From positions 2,356,001 through 2,420,000 of the forward strand of contig NZ_JAANAT010000001.1 of NCBI RefSeq assembly GCF_011089895.1: DNA of 64,000 nt. Reading direction: 5' to 3'. Each line of letters starts with the position of its first letter. The stretch's first letter is position 1. The stretch is from Mucilaginibacter inviolabilis (lineage in GTDB: Bacteria; Bacteroidota; Bacteroidia; Sphingobacteriales; Sphingobacteriaceae). Positions 16,574 through 25,232 of the stretch are shown here, one piece after another. Position numbers and translations under genes: made by a program. Below the pieces are notes generated by a model. That model saw nothing but the letters and a program-made list of their open reading frames with translations. It had not been told where the DNA came from and searched no databases.

Positions 16574-17071
16574 CTATTTCCCTTTTGCGGGACTATTAAT
16601 CTCAATCCAATACCCGTCAGGATCCTGAAAATAAAGCTGCAGAACGCCATCCGGTCTTAAAGTTGGCTCCTTGCTATCGCCTTTCCAGTTGCCATAAGGA
16701 ATATGTAACTCATCAAGCTTTTTGGCAAATTCTTTTACCGAGCCTACAGCAAAGCAAAGATGCTCTGTAATATCGTGCTTATAAGTACAGTTACCCTGTA
16801 TAGCGTGTAGTTTTACATGATTCCCAAGGCTATACCACTGGTGTAATGTATCAGCAAAGGGATTGGGTACTTTTTGTAAGTGCAATACTTCGGTATAAAA
16901 TGCGGTGCTTTTTTTAAGATTGCGCACACAAATAGCAATATGATCAACTACGGGAACTGCGTCGGTTGCGGTTTGGGCCTTGCAAAAGCCAGGTAAAATA
17001 AATATCAGCAAAAATACACCCCATTTTAGCCTGTCGGTCTTATGCGAACTTAAATTCAAAAAAATGCTCAT
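16574..17071 (-). CDS. secreted VOC-family (glyoxalase-like) protein
   Basis: A 165-residue precursor with a signal peptide around residues 13-33 (RLKWGVFLLIFILPGFCKAQ). The mature part is one VOC module pair: VDHIAICVRNLKKSTAFYTEVL, then LHQWYSLGNHVKLHAIQG, then HLCFAVGSVKEFAKKLDEL and the terminal QDPDGYWIEI. Metal ligands of the H/E type are in place (HIAI, LHAI, HLCF, IEI). VOC enzymes include glyoxalase I, dioxygenases and antibiotic-resistance proteins. An exported version is less common and the substrate is unknown. Confidence 0.85.
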   Translation of the reverse strand: MSIFLNLSSHKTDRLKWGVFLLIFILPGFCKAQTATDAVPVVDHIAICVRNLKKSTAFYTEVLHLQKVPNPFADTLHQWYSLGNHVKLHAIQGNCTYKHDITEHLCFAVGSVKEFAKKLDELHIPYGNWKGDSKEPTLRPDGVLQLYFQDPDGYWIEINSPAKGK

Positions 17072-17143
17072 ATGAAGTTTGGAGATTAAAGCCTAAAGAT
17101 ATAGGTTTAAAAGAAGTAGCAACTAAAGTCAGTGAATTGTTAC

Positions 17144-17398
17144 TTAGCAAGATACCTGGGGATTAAAATCACGACCGGAAACATAATATACCGAATTGTG
17201 ACGGTTCCAGTCATCTATATCTATTAGTCCGGGGCGGGTTTGATAATGTCTGTCGTCATTAGGACATTTAACCACATAAAGACCTGCCACATCAGCTTTA
17301 ATCACAGGACGTGCCCCGCAAATTTTGCAAAGTTTGCAGCAAATCGATTTGGGTATGGTCAAATAGCCATTCATAGCAATTTTTACGGGTAAACTCAT
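17144..17398 (-). CDS. Lar-like zinc-finger protein
   Basis: The 84-residue protein contains CCKLCKICGARPVIK, then VKCPNDDRHYQTRP and DDWNRHN. This spacing (CxxCG, a second Cys, a terminal W-N) resembles restriction-alleviation (Lar-like) zinc fingers, which are usually phage-borne. I start at M17398 because the eight residues before it (MWYTGNYI) look non-coding. It sits alone between the VOC gene and a divergent membrane-protein gene. The Lar assignment is moderate, from motif spacing only. Confidence 0.6.
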   Translation of the reverse strand: MSLPVKIAMNGYLTIPKSICCKLCKICGARPVIKADVAGLYVVKCPNDDRHYQTRPGLIDIDDWNRHNSVYYVSGRDFNPQVSC

Positions 17399-17572
17399 GA
17401 TGTAGTTACCCGTATACCACAATTTACAGTATAATAATGAGCTTATGCGAAAGCATTTTATTCATTTAACAATACCAGAGTAACTTATTTAAACGTATTA
17501 GCACATCCATTTCTTTTATTATATTTAAAATCATTTAAATTTTATGCTCCCAACCTTACAACAATAACAAAC

Positions 17573-18235
17573 ATGAAACAAAGCTCCTCTACATACAAAC
17601 CCAGTAAAGCTGCCACCATTTACGCAGCATCAGCCGGACTGGTAGTATGGTTTGCTTTGATATTACAGGTAAGCATCTCGATACCTGCTTATATGCAAGA
17701 AGGCTATAGCTGGGCCGGATCCTTTATACAAATACTCAGTTTTTTTACTATTCAAAGCAATTTAGTGGTTGGCATTTGTTTGTGGGCCTTATTATTAAAA
17801 CCATCAAGCGCCTTTTACAAGTTTTTTTCAAAAGGATATGTACTTGGTGGTATCTGCCTGTATATTATAGTAGTTGGCCTTGTTTACAACATTATACTGC
17901 GTAGCTTATGGCATCCCCAAGGGCTGTTTAAATTGGCCGATGAATTGCTCCACTCCATAAATCCTGTATTATTTGTTATTTACTGGCTGATCTTTGCGCC
18001 ACGGGAAAAATCAAAATGGGTACAATCCATAAGTTGGCTTTGGTTTCCATTCCTCTACCTGGTATACACACTTATCCGCGGAGCCATCACCCAACTTTAT
18101 CCCTATCCCTTTATTAATGTGGTTAAATTAGGCTATGGTCATGTATTGATCAACTCATTAGTATTATTGGTTGTTTTTTTAGGCCTTGGGTTATTCCTTA
18201 TTTTTATAAACCGCTTAATCAAAAGTAACGCTTGA
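17573..18235 (+). CDS. Pr6Pr family membrane protein
   Basis: The 220-residue polytopic protein has six predicted helices. The family signature is seen in SFFTIQSNLVVGICLWALLL and in VYNIILRSLWHPQGL with a following LLHSINPVLFVIYWLIF segment; the Arg-His positions match the FAR-17a/AIG1-like superfamily. Some relatives hydrolyse lipid esters, but this family's role in bacteria is not established. It is preceded by an A+T-rich 150-bp region and followed by a tiny lipoprotein gene. Confidence 0.85.
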   Translation: MKQSSSTYKPSKAATIYAASAGLVVWFALILQVSISIPAYMQEGYSWAGSFIQILSFFTIQSNLVVGICLWALLLKPSSAFYKFFSKGYVLGGICLYIIVVGLVYNIILRSLWHPQGLFKLADELLHSINPVLFVIYWLIFAPREKSKWVQSISWLWFPFLYLVYTLIRGAITQLYPYPFINVVKLGYGHVLINSLVLLVVFLGLGLFLIFINRLIKSNA

Positions 18236-18341
18236 GCCTACACTCAACTCCAGTAACATTGGTGTGACTAAACGCTGATATTTAAACTTTTAAAGATAAG
18301 GACTGTTCATTTTTATAACACCTATTTAAAACATAAGTATT

Positions 18342-18482
18342 ATGAAAACTTCAATTTCCCGCTCCATAGCATTGCTTGTATTAGCGGCTATCGGCTTTAG
18401 CAGTTGTTCAGCAGAATATCGCGAAAGAAGAAGACACCATCATGACGAGGTAGTCCATGAACGTGTTATTTACAGAAACTAA
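18342..18482 (+). CDS. 46-residue lipoprotein
   Basis: A very short gene. It encodes MKTSISRSIALLVLAAIG, then a lipobox FSSC (Cys22) and a short basic/histidine-rich mature tail (RERRRHHHDE). The start ATG follows an A+T-rich leader. A perfect 21-bp hairpin stands 8 bases after the stop, which supports a real transcription unit. Small charged lipoproteins of this kind are common in Bacteroidota, and their role is unknown. The histidines could bind metal; this is speculation. Confidence 0.65.
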   Translation: MKTSISRSIALLVLAAIGFSSCSAEYRERRRHHHDEVVHERVIYRN

Positions 18483-18490
18483 GAAATATC

Positions 18491-18538
18491 CATAAAATAA
18501 GAAAGCCCCGCTTAACAGCGGGGCTTTCTTATTTTATG
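18491..18538 (+). terminator. strong bidirectional terminator
   Basis: Perfect 21-bp arms around a 6-base loop (TTAACA), with G/C core AAGCCCCGC and a T-rich 3' side in both directions. It serves the small lipoprotein gene and the convergent 65-residue gene. Confidence 0.9.
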
Positions 18539-18579
18539 GTGTATTAACAGGTTAAAAATTTGTATATATTATTGGGTGC

Positions 18580-18777
18580 TCAATCGTTCCACAAATAACT
18601 TTTGTGAACAGATCTGGCAAGCTTATTTTCTATAAAAAAATCTTCTTTCTGCAAACACTCATTGGTGTGCACGTCTTCGTCGGCATTTACTTTTATTACA
18701 CTGCCGGCCACTTGAGTAACTATACTTGATAAAGTAGCTACTTCGCTATCTGGTATTTGAATTGTTAATATTGCCAT
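18580..18777 (-). CDS. small hypothetical protein (65 aa)
   Basis: The product begins MAILTIQIPDSEVATLSSIV and ends KLARSVHKSYLWND. A short strand followed by a helix and an acidic middle resembles antitoxin-type or degenerate ribbon-helix-helix proteins. There is no partner toxin next to it. It ends 42 bp from a terminator shared with the 46-residue lipoprotein. I do not recognise the family. Confidence 0.5.
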   Translation of the reverse strand: MAILTIQIPDSEVATLSSIVTQVAGSVIKVNADEDVHTNECLQKEDFFIENKLARSVHKSYLWND

Positions 18778-18980
18778 AATGGTAGATGTTTGATGTTAAT
18801 GATTGATATTCAAAAATATGCAATTGCTATTTAGGCAATGTTTAAAAAAAGTAAAATTAGAGCCATAATTTAATGACAATTTTACATTTTTTGCATTTTA
18901 TAACTCAAACGCATGGCTGGCTATATGTATTATGCCTGCCATAGCTTTGTTACGCATCTTTAACAAATTTTAACAACAAA

Positions 18981-19838
18981 CTACTCTTTAGTCTTGGTAA
19001 CCAGTACCCAATCAACAAACACTTTAGCTTCGCCAGCTTTTATTTTATTTACGGTGTTTTCTGAGATCCCATAATAGGGTTTAGTGATCTTGTTGTACCC
19101 TCCTGGATAACCTCCTCCTAAAGCAAAATTAAGGATGATGAATTTTTTATTGTCGAAAGCCCAACGACCATATTTTTCGACCATGGGCTTTGTTACCGTA
19201 TACGTTACCTTACCATCAACTTTAAATATCAGGCTGGTTGGGCTCCAGTCGACCGAATAAATGTGCCATTGGGTAACATCAATGCCGGATGCAAAATGCG
19301 CCCGATATGCCAAAGGCGTATTACCAAAATAATTGGGACCATGCAGGGCGTGGCTCACCCAACTGGAATCGCCAACAGTTTCCATCATATCTATCTCGCC
19401 GCAATCAGGCCATTTACCATTTCCCAATGCCCAAAATGCCGGCCATAACCCTGCACCTGAAGCCATTTTCATACGTGCCGATGCCGTACCGTAGGTAAAT
19501 TCCATTTTGCTGCGGGTATTTATCCGGCCCGATATAAAATCATACTTTTTTTGTTCCTTACTGGTAAAACCAGGTTTATACAGGGCTTTGAGTACCAATG
19601 CTCCGTTCACCGCACCGTCCGCATCCTTACCTTTTGCCATATATATGGTAGCTGTCGAATCAACGTAGGCCTGTTGCTCATCATTCACGGTATGGCCTGT
19701 AATCTCTACGTTCCATTTACTTCTGTCGAGATTTTGTTCATTAAAATCCTCAAAAAACACCGTATCCGTTTTGGTTTGCTGGGCGTTGGCATGTAAGGCC
19801 ATTAATAAGCCTGCAGATAACAAGTAATATAGTTTCAT
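18981..19838 (-). CDS. secreted GH16 endo-beta-glucanase (laminarinase/lichenase-like)
   Basis: A glycoside hydrolase family 16 enzyme of 285 residues with a signal peptide ending at about residue 19 (HANAQ). The catalytic signature is GEIDMME at 147-153, with nucleophile E148, D150 and acid/base E153. LWPAFWALGN (131-140) is the conserved tryptophan-rich cleft segment. GH16 enzymes retain configuration and cut beta-1,3 or mixed-linkage glucans or related polysaccharides. There is no carbohydrate-binding module and no SusCD pair nearby, so it acts as a stand-alone secreted enzyme. Confidence 0.95.
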   Translation of the reverse strand: MKLYYLLSAGLLMALHANAQQTKTDTVFFEDFNEQNLDRSKWNVEITGHTVNDEQQAYVDSTATIYMAKGKDADGAVNGALVLKALYKPGFTSKEQKKYDFISGRINTRSKMEFTYGTASARMKMASGAGLWPAFWALGNGKWPDCGEIDMMETVGDSSWVSHALHGPNYFGNTPLAYRAHFASGIDVTQWHIYSVDWSPTSLIFKVDGKVTYTVTKPMVEKYGRWAFDNKKFIILNFALGGGYPGGYNKITKPYYGISENTVNKIKAGEAKVFVDWVLVTKTKE

Positions 19839-19871
19839 TGCTATGTTTAATTATGGTCTAAAATACTGAGT

Positions 19872-19906
19872 TAGATTTAAGAGACAAGAATCAAGAGACA
19901 AGAAAA
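19872..19906. repeat. word repeat, family B
   Basis: Text AGAGACAAGAATCAAGAGAC, a single-orientation copy between divergent GH16 and phosphoesterase genes. Confidence 0.55.
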
Positions 19907-20000
19907 CGCCATTTAGTTTTAGTAATACCATAATCTTAACACAGGCCTCTTGATTTTAATAACGATTCTTTTTTTAAATTGCAGGTTAATACCTATTGAC

Positions 20001-21254
20001 ATGCACGGCAGCGGTTTTTTAAAAGTGTTTCTTATTATTTCGGCTATCAGTTTATTATTCGACTGGTATATTTTTTCGGGACTTAAAACATTAAGTGCCG
20101 ATTGGCCATCGCAATTGTGGCGTAACATCATGCTGTTTGGCTATCTTTTTATTTCTATTGGAATTGTTGCCTTGTTCCTCACCGGTCTTGGCAGTTTTAC
20201 TACCGCCAACGGCATGCGTCCCTTTCATGAATGGGTACTGAGTCTGTTCATTACCTTTTTTCTGACCAAGCTTGTGTTTGTTATTATTTTATCGCTGGGC
20301 GATCTGGGCCGGTTCATTGTTGGCCTGTTCAAGCTCGCCAGTAATTCTGATACCAAGCCGGTGTTTCCAGCCCGTCGCAAGTTTATCAGTGAAATAGCCG
20401 TATTAGTAGCTGCTATCCCGTTTACCTCTATGTTTTATGCGATGTTCAAGGGTAAATACGACTATAAACTGCATCATACAACACTTTATTTTGAGGATCT
20501 GCCGGATGCTTTTGACGGCTTTACGATAACGCAGCTATCTGATATCCATTCAGGCAGTTTTGATAATACCGAAGCTATGCAGCGAGGCATTGATATGGCC
20601 AAAGCTCAAAAAAGCGACCTGTTTGTTTTTACGGGTGATCTGGTTAATAATGCCGCCTTTGAAATTGAACCCTACATTGACCGTTTTAGTCAGATTAAAG
20701 CACCTTACGGACAATTCTCGATATTGGGCAACCATGATTATGGCGATTATATCCACTGGAATAGTGAACAGGAAAAAGCCGCCAATCTGGATAAATTAAA
20801 GGAGCATCACCAAACATTAGGCTATCGCCTGTTACTGGACGAAAATGTGACCATTGAAAAAGATGATCAAAAAATATCGCTTATCGGTATTCAAAACTGG
20901 GGGCGTGGCTTTATACAGATAGGCAATCTAAGTAAAGCGCTGCAGGGTGTACCTAAGGACGCCTTTAAGATACTATTATCACATGACCCAACCCATTGGG
21001 AAGAACAAGTGCGTTATAACGAAACCAATATTCACCTTACCCTTTCTGGTCACACCCACGGTGCACAGTTTGGTGTTGAAATTTCGGGCTTCAGGTGGAG
21101 CCCTGTAAAGTATCGCTATCTGGACTGGGCCGGTCTGGCCAATGAAAAAAACAGGTATTTATATGTCAATCGTGGCTTTGGTTTCCTGGCATTTTCAGGT
21201 CGACTGGGCATATGGCCGGAAGTTACTGTTATTGAATTAAGAAAGAAGGCATAA
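20001..21254 (+). CDS. membrane-anchored metallophosphoesterase
   Basis: The 417-residue protein has four hydrophobic helices in the first 145 residues, then a calcineurin-like domain. Metal-binding motifs are in order: ITQLSDIHSG (DxH), FTGDLVNN (GDxxN), LGNHDYGDY (GNHD), ILLSHDPTHW and LSGHTHGAQFG (GHTH). Relatives include membrane phosphoesterases of the YkuE/LpxH-like group acting on lipid or nucleotide phosphates. I use ATG 20001; the earlier frame start is a TTG at 19950. There is no co-directional partner within 200 bp. Confidence 0.92.
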   Translation: MHGSGFLKVFLIISAISLLFDWYIFSGLKTLSADWPSQLWRNIMLFGYLFISIGIVALFLTGLGSFTTANGMRPFHEWVLSLFITFFLTKLVFVIILSLGDLGRFIVGLFKLASNSDTKPVFPARRKFISEIAVLVAAIPFTSMFYAMFKGKYDYKLHHTTLYFEDLPDAFDGFTITQLSDIHSGSFDNTEAMQRGIDMAKAQKSDLFVFTGDLVNNAAFEIEPYIDRFSQIKAPYGQFSILGNHDYGDYIHWNSEQEKAANLDKLKEHHQTLGYRLLLDENVTIEKDDQKISLIGIQNWGRGFIQIGNLSKALQGVPKDAFKILLSHDPTHWEEQVRYNETNIHLTLSGHTHGAQFGVEISGFRWSPVKYRYLDWAGLANEKNRYLYVNRGFGFLAFSGRLGIWPEVTVIELRKKA

Positions 21255-21381
21255 ACAGACCGATACCCATTTTTTATAAATTTCTGGGCATACTTAATAT
21301 ATCCAAAAAATGCTAAGACAAAAAATGGAAAACCACTAAAGCATAACGAACTATTCACCATCAATATTTCACAAAAACAAC

Positions 21382-21428
21382 CCGTGAAAACACGGTACCC
21401 TATCCGTAAAAATACGGTGTTTTCACGG
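21382..21428. terminator. hairpin CCGTGAAAACAC / GTGTTTTCACGG
   Basis: Perfect 12-bp outer arms around a second smaller hairpin (CGGTA/TACCG-like). It lies between the phosphoesterase stop and the DUF3892 gene, and is probably a terminator or attenuator. Confidence 0.6.
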
Positions 21429-21489
21429 ATTGACTCGTTGGCATTTATTTCAGAGTTTTAAAACATTCAAACCCTGATAATATTTAACG

Positions 21490-21780
21490 ATGCCCTTACA
21501 AATAACCGGAGTAAATAGTACGATTGGTGAGCATGATAATCCTTATCTGGCTATTAACTCATTAGTGTGGATTGATGACTACACGCAAAATCGCGGAATT
21601 ACTACAAGAGATGTGCTTTTTGACTGGATCAATGACAATGGTACAGCCTATGTTTTAGACGAGGAAGGAAACAAAGCCAAACTGCTTACTGCAACCACCA
21701 AAAGTGGCTATAAGTACGTAAAAACGGCTTTTGATGAAACAAAACCCGACAAGTTACTAAAACTACTGGCTACAAAATAG
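21490..21780 (+). CDS. DUF3892 domain protein
   Basis: A 96-residue protein. The pattern LQITGVNSTIG at the N-terminus, VWIDDYTQNRG in the middle and the segment AYVLDEEGNKAKLLTATT followed by GYKYVKTAFDETKPDKLLKL matches DUF3892, a small beta-rich family of unknown function. It is preceded by a double hairpin, and 450 bp without genes follow it. No signal peptide. Confidence 0.8.
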   Translation: MPLQITGVNSTIGEHDNPYLAINSLVWIDDYTQNRGITTRDVLFDWINDNGTAYVLDEEGNKAKLLTATTKSGYKYVKTAFDETKPDKLLKLLATK

Positions 21781-22156
21781 TAAAATACCTTAACCTTATC
21801 GTACTTGCACCCGTCACAAAAAATGATGGGTGTTTGTTTTTTATAGGGATATCACAATCAATCCCGCAGCCTGTTAGTCTCCCCTCCTAAATCAGCGTAT
21901 CAGCATACAGCAAGTTTCGGGTTTAAGCGCTGCACTCCACTGCGTAATTTTGTGTAGAATACAAACGGAAGCAGGTTGATAAAATAACATTTATCAATGT
22001 AAAAAGTAAGGTATACGCTGGATTTTACTCCTTCAAGATCTAATTATGCTAAACTTTTAGCAATTTTTTATTTACATGACGGGAATAAGCAAAACTATTC
22101 ATTGGGATGCCAAACTGCTTTTAACTACTTCAATATACGTTTAAACACTAAATAGA
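21781..22156. other. non-coding gap with one hairpin
   Basis: I see no gene in this A+T-rich stretch. A small inverted repeat, TTGATAAA (21976-21983) and TTTATCAA (21990-21997), is its only clear structure. It is probably the distal upstream region of the Lrp gene. Confidence 0.5.
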
Positions 22157-22207
22157 TACATTTGTCGAATTAAATTCATTTTTTAATAATTAAATTGAAT
22201 TTAATTC
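22157..22207 (+). promoter_or_regulatory. promoter plus palindromic operator of the Lrp gene
   Basis: TACATTTG (22157-22164) fits the -7 consensus. Directly after it are perfect 12-bp arms GAATTAAATTCA (22167-22178) and TGAATTTAATTC (22196-22207) with a 17-bp spacer. They overlap the expected transcription start, which is the position of an autorepressor site for the Lrp-type protein encoded 23 bp downstream. Confidence 0.7.
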
Positions 22208-22229
22208 ACATAATACTTAAAATTACAGA

Positions 22230-22709
22230 ATGATTAACGAAACAGAAATCAATCTTGATAAAACCGACCTGCACATTTTACGCCTGATGCAGGAAAATGC
22301 CCGGATATCGAATGCCGACATGGCTCGCGAGCTGGGTATGGCGCCATCGGGTGTGCTGGAGCGTGTAAAAAAACTGGAGCAAAAAAATGTGATCCAACAG
22401 TATACTACCCGTATTAATCCGGCTGCCCTGCAGCAAAAATTACTGGCTTTTGTATTTATGAAAGCATCAGACGGACCAGGTTATAGTACTGCCACATTAG
22501 AGCTTGCTAAAATTCCCGAAGTACAGGAAGTGCATCATGTAGCCGGTGACGATTGCTATCTGGTTAAAGTACGCACTTACGACTCGGCTTCACTAATGAG
22601 TATTATGCGCAACCAGTTTGCCAAAATACCCAACATCATCAGTACACGCACCACCATAGTACTGGAAACGGTTAAAGAAGAACAACAATTAGTTATACCT
22701 GAAAAATAA
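22230..22709 (+). CDS. Lrp/AsnC family transcriptional regulator
   Basis: A 159-residue regulator. The N-terminal HTH is in LRLMQENARISNADMARELGM followed by GVLERVKKLEQKNVIQQY. The C-terminal RAM (ligand) domain begins at LLAFVFMKAS and includes HHVAGDDCYLVKVRT and the final TIVLETVKEE. Such proteins form octamers that bind amino acids. The gene is 8 bp upstream of an EamA transporter gene, a typical pairing in which the regulator controls amino-acid export. A palindrome overlaps its own promoter, so autoregulation is likely. Confidence 0.95.
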   Translation: MINETEINLDKTDLHILRLMQENARISNADMARELGMAPSGVLERVKKLEQKNVIQQYTTRINPAALQQKLLAFVFMKASDGPGYSTATLELAKIPEVQEVHHVAGDDCYLVKVRTYDSASLMSIMRNQFAKIPNIISTRTTIVLETVKEEQQLVIPEK

Positions 22710-22717
22710 ACATCATC

Positions 22718-23671
22718 ATGGCCTTAACACCTCAAAAATCCGCATCACCATTAATGGTTATCATCGCCTTTGCAACAGTTTATATTGTTTGGGGTTCGAC
22801 ATACTTTTTTATAAAAATGGCTGTCGATGGGTTTCCTCCATTATTGTTGGGTGCCCTTCGCTTTTTAACTGCCGGTATTTTGTTATTGACCTGGTGTAAA
22901 TTTAAAGGCGAACAGATATTTATCAAACGCAATATTATTCATGCTGCTGTTACCGGCTTTTTATTGCTGGTAATCGGTAACGGCGCCGTAATTTGGGTTG
23001 AGCAAACGCTTCCCAGCGCTATGGTAGCCATTATGGTATCTTCAGCTCCTATTTGGTTTGTATTGTTTGACAAGCAAAACTGGCGTGTAAATTTCAAAAA
23101 CACGTCCACCATTATTGGTTTAGTTATAGGCTTTGCCGGCGTTGTATTATTGTTTAGCGAACAAATACGAGGTTTGTTTGATTCCTCAACCGGGCTTTCT
23201 AAACTACCGGGAATGTTGCTGTTGCTCATAGGCGCCATGTCATGGGCATCAGGATCATTATATTCTAAATACAATAATACACAAGGATCTGCCTCGGTAA
23301 ATACCGCCTGGCAGATGGTGGCCGCTGGTCTTATATTTTTGCCATCGAGTGTTTTAACTCATGAAGTGCAAAACCTGCAATGGCAAAACATCCCTACCCA
23401 TAGCTGGTTAGCCTTACTTTACCTGGTAATTTTTGGCTCCATAGCCGCATTTAGCGCCTACGTGTGGCTTTTACAAGTTCGCCCGGCAACACAGGTGAGT
23501 ACTTATGCTTATGTAAACCCGGTTATAGCAGTTATACTCGGTGTATTGTTCGCTCACGAAAGCATTACGTTATTACAAGTAGGTGGCCTAGTGATTATCC
23601 TGGGCAGTGTATTACTTATCAACCTAAGTAAATACCGCAAAGAGAAACAGGCTAAAATGGAACTGGCGTAA
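22718..23671 (+). CDS. EamA (DMT-type) transporter, probable amino-acid exporter
   Basis: The 317-residue membrane protein has ten helices in two EamA repeats. The first repeat contains TVYIVWGSTYFFIKMAVDGFP and the second GAMSWASGSLYSKYNN, both hallmarks of the DMT superfamily (YedA/RhaT-like). It ends with a basic cytoplasmic tail. The genetic link to an Lrp regulator suggests export of an amino acid or related metabolite. A word-type hairpin separates it from the convergent ABC gene. Confidence 0.92.
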   Translation: MALTPQKSASPLMVIIAFATVYIVWGSTYFFIKMAVDGFPPLLLGALRFLTAGILLLTWCKFKGEQIFIKRNIIHAAVTGFLLLVIGNGAVIWVEQTLPSAMVAIMVSSAPIWFVLFDKQNWRVNFKNTSTIIGLVIGFAGVVLLFSEQIRGLFDSSTGLSKLPGMLLLLIGAMSWASGSLYSKYNNTQGSASVNTAWQMVAAGLIFLPSSVLTHEVQNLQWQNIPTHSWLALLYLVIFGSIAAFSAYVWLLQVRPATQVSTYAYVNPVIAVILGVLFAHESITLLQVGGLVIILGSVLLINLSKYRKEKQAKMELA

Positions 23672-23673
23672 AC

Positions 23674-23768
23674 CGGGAGTCAAGAGATTAGAATCAAGAG
23701 TCAAGAAAAACAACCTGGGTAATGTAATAGCCTACATCCTGATTCTTGACTCTAACTTCTTGCTTCTC
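23674..23768. repeat. quasi-palindromic word repeat, family B
   Basis: The left side has GAGTCAAGAGATTAGAATC and AAGAGTCAAG; the right side has CTGATTCTTGACTCTAAC. It lies between convergent genes and would fold in both transcripts, so it could act as a bidirectional terminator. Confidence 0.75.
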
Positions 23769-23769
23769 T

Positions 23770-24777
23770 TCAATTCTCCCACTTTCCAAACTCAAAATAT
23801 TTATTGATGTTGATGCTGATTTTAGCTCCCTTGGGGTATTTACCTCTATCATAATTCATTACCCGGAGGGTTACTCCTTCGCGTTCGATGATCAATTCTT
23901 CGTAAAAACCTTTGAACAGCACCTGCGTCACCAGCCACTTGATACCCAAAACACCTATCTTGATGTGCTCGGCGTATATAACTACCACCCCTCGCCTGCT
24001 TTTAATACCGCAAACTTTGGCCTGGGTAGAGGTAAGCTGACTGCAACTGGCCAGTATCTGTGAGGTATACAACAGTTTAGGAGAATGATATAATTGCTCG
24101 GGGCTGCCATTCTCCACAATCTCCCCTTCCTTCAGTACAATCAGTTCATCTGCCATCGACAGTATCTCTGCAGGATCATGTGATACCAGCACTACCGTAA
24201 CCCCCCATGCTTGTACAATATACCTGATGTCATGCTGTAAACCTTCCCGGTAAGTAGCATCAACCTGGTTAAAAGGTTCATCCAACAACAATACTTCCGG
24301 GCGACTGATGAGTGCTTTGGCTATGGTTACACGTTGTTTTTCGCCGCCGCTTAACTTGCCATAAGGTTGCTCTTTCAACTGGTAAATATGAAGCATGTTC
24401 AATGCCTCGGTCACTTTTTGTATGGTGAGACTCTTATCTTCCTCCTGAAGCCCGGCACTCACTGTATCCCAAACAGATAATTGCGCATCTATATCGCTTC
24501 CGTTTTGGGTAACCAGGCGCATGACCTTATGAGCGTGCTGTAAGCCATGTTCGCGGCTTAAAACCTGCTCCTCCTTAAAAAACACTTCACCATGATCGGG
24601 TTGTAGATGACCGTAAAGCAAATTGAGCAAGGTGGTTTTACCACTACCACTTTCGCCTACAATAGCGGTAACTTTACCTTTGGGTATAAATATGGTTATG
24701 TTGTTAACACCGGAAGATTTATCACCAAAAAAGTTTTTGGTAACCGATATGGTTTCCAGTATCAGATCATCATTCAT
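23770..24777 (-). CDS. ABC transporter ATP-binding protein with C-terminal domain
   Basis: A 335-residue ATPase. It has Walker A GESGSGKTT (41-49), Q-loop VTQNGSDID, signature LSGGEKQRVTIAKAL, Walker B EVLLLDEPFNQVDA and the H-loop in VLVSHDPAE. The last 100 residues form an extra domain with no known motif (CGIKSRRGVVVIYAEH, ERE, a final NKYFEFGKW), similar in placement to the regulatory TOBE domains of importers. No permease gene lies next to it, so the partner must be elsewhere. The second copy of the 253-bp element lies upstream. Confidence 0.9.
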   Translation of the reverse strand: MNDDLILETISVTKNFFGDKSSGVNNITIFIPKGKVTAIVGESGSGKTTLLNLLYGHLQPDHGEVFFKEEQVLSREHGLQHAHKVMRLVTQNGSDIDAQLSVWDTVSAGLQEEDKSLTIQKVTEALNMLHIYQLKEQPYGKLSGGEKQRVTIAKALISRPEVLLLDEPFNQVDATYREGLQHDIRYIVQAWGVTVVLVSHDPAEILSMADELIVLKEGEIVENGSPEQLYHSPKLLYTSQILASCSQLTSTQAKVCGIKSRRGVVVIYAEHIKIGVLGIKWLVTQVLFKGFYEELIIEREGVTLRVMNYDRGKYPKGAKISININKYFEFGKWEN

Positions 24778-24930
24778 TTTGCAGGGGCATTTAAATTAGT
24801 TAATTAACTCTTATACAGATGCATGTATCATCCGGAATAAAGTACCTAATCTATAAAAAAGTTCAGGACCAAAAAATGCTGATATGGCTATATTTTAAAA
24901 TGAACTGTACGTAGATCTGGGATGTAATTA

Positions 24931-25182
24931 AAACTTTTTAAACCTTAAATTTTAACAAATTTCTACTCAAAAACAGGGTAAAAAGAGCCTAAATCTGATC
25001 AGAAAATCCTCGTTTTAACACTTTTTAACAAATTTCAAGACGATTTTGAGTAACTTTTCAAACTTTAAAAAGTATTAAATTACTGATTTTCAAATAATTA
25101 CACAAAAAACAACCCGTTTTAGGTCTTGTTTTTCCTTTAACTAAACAGCCCGGTTATCCTTTTTGATCGGAAAACCGGGCTG
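24931..25182 (-). ncRNA. paired conserved non-coding element, copy 2
   Basis: Minus-strand partner of 14657-14910. It has a hairpin CAGCCCGGTTTTCC / GGATAACCGGGCTG (25146-25182 on the plus strand) at its distal end, and GGTTTAAAAAGTTTT at the end facing the ABC gene start 154 bp away. I see no conserved reading frame. The two copies differ by only two bases in length. Confidence 0.6.
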
Positions 25183-25232
25183 TGGTATATACAAATATAA
25201 CGATTTTTTAGGTGAGATAAAAATAAAACACA

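Noticed and set aside
17144..17422. Longer version of the Lar-like gene from 17422
   Set aside because: The additional eight residues have no family match; the ATG at 17398 gives the better protein.
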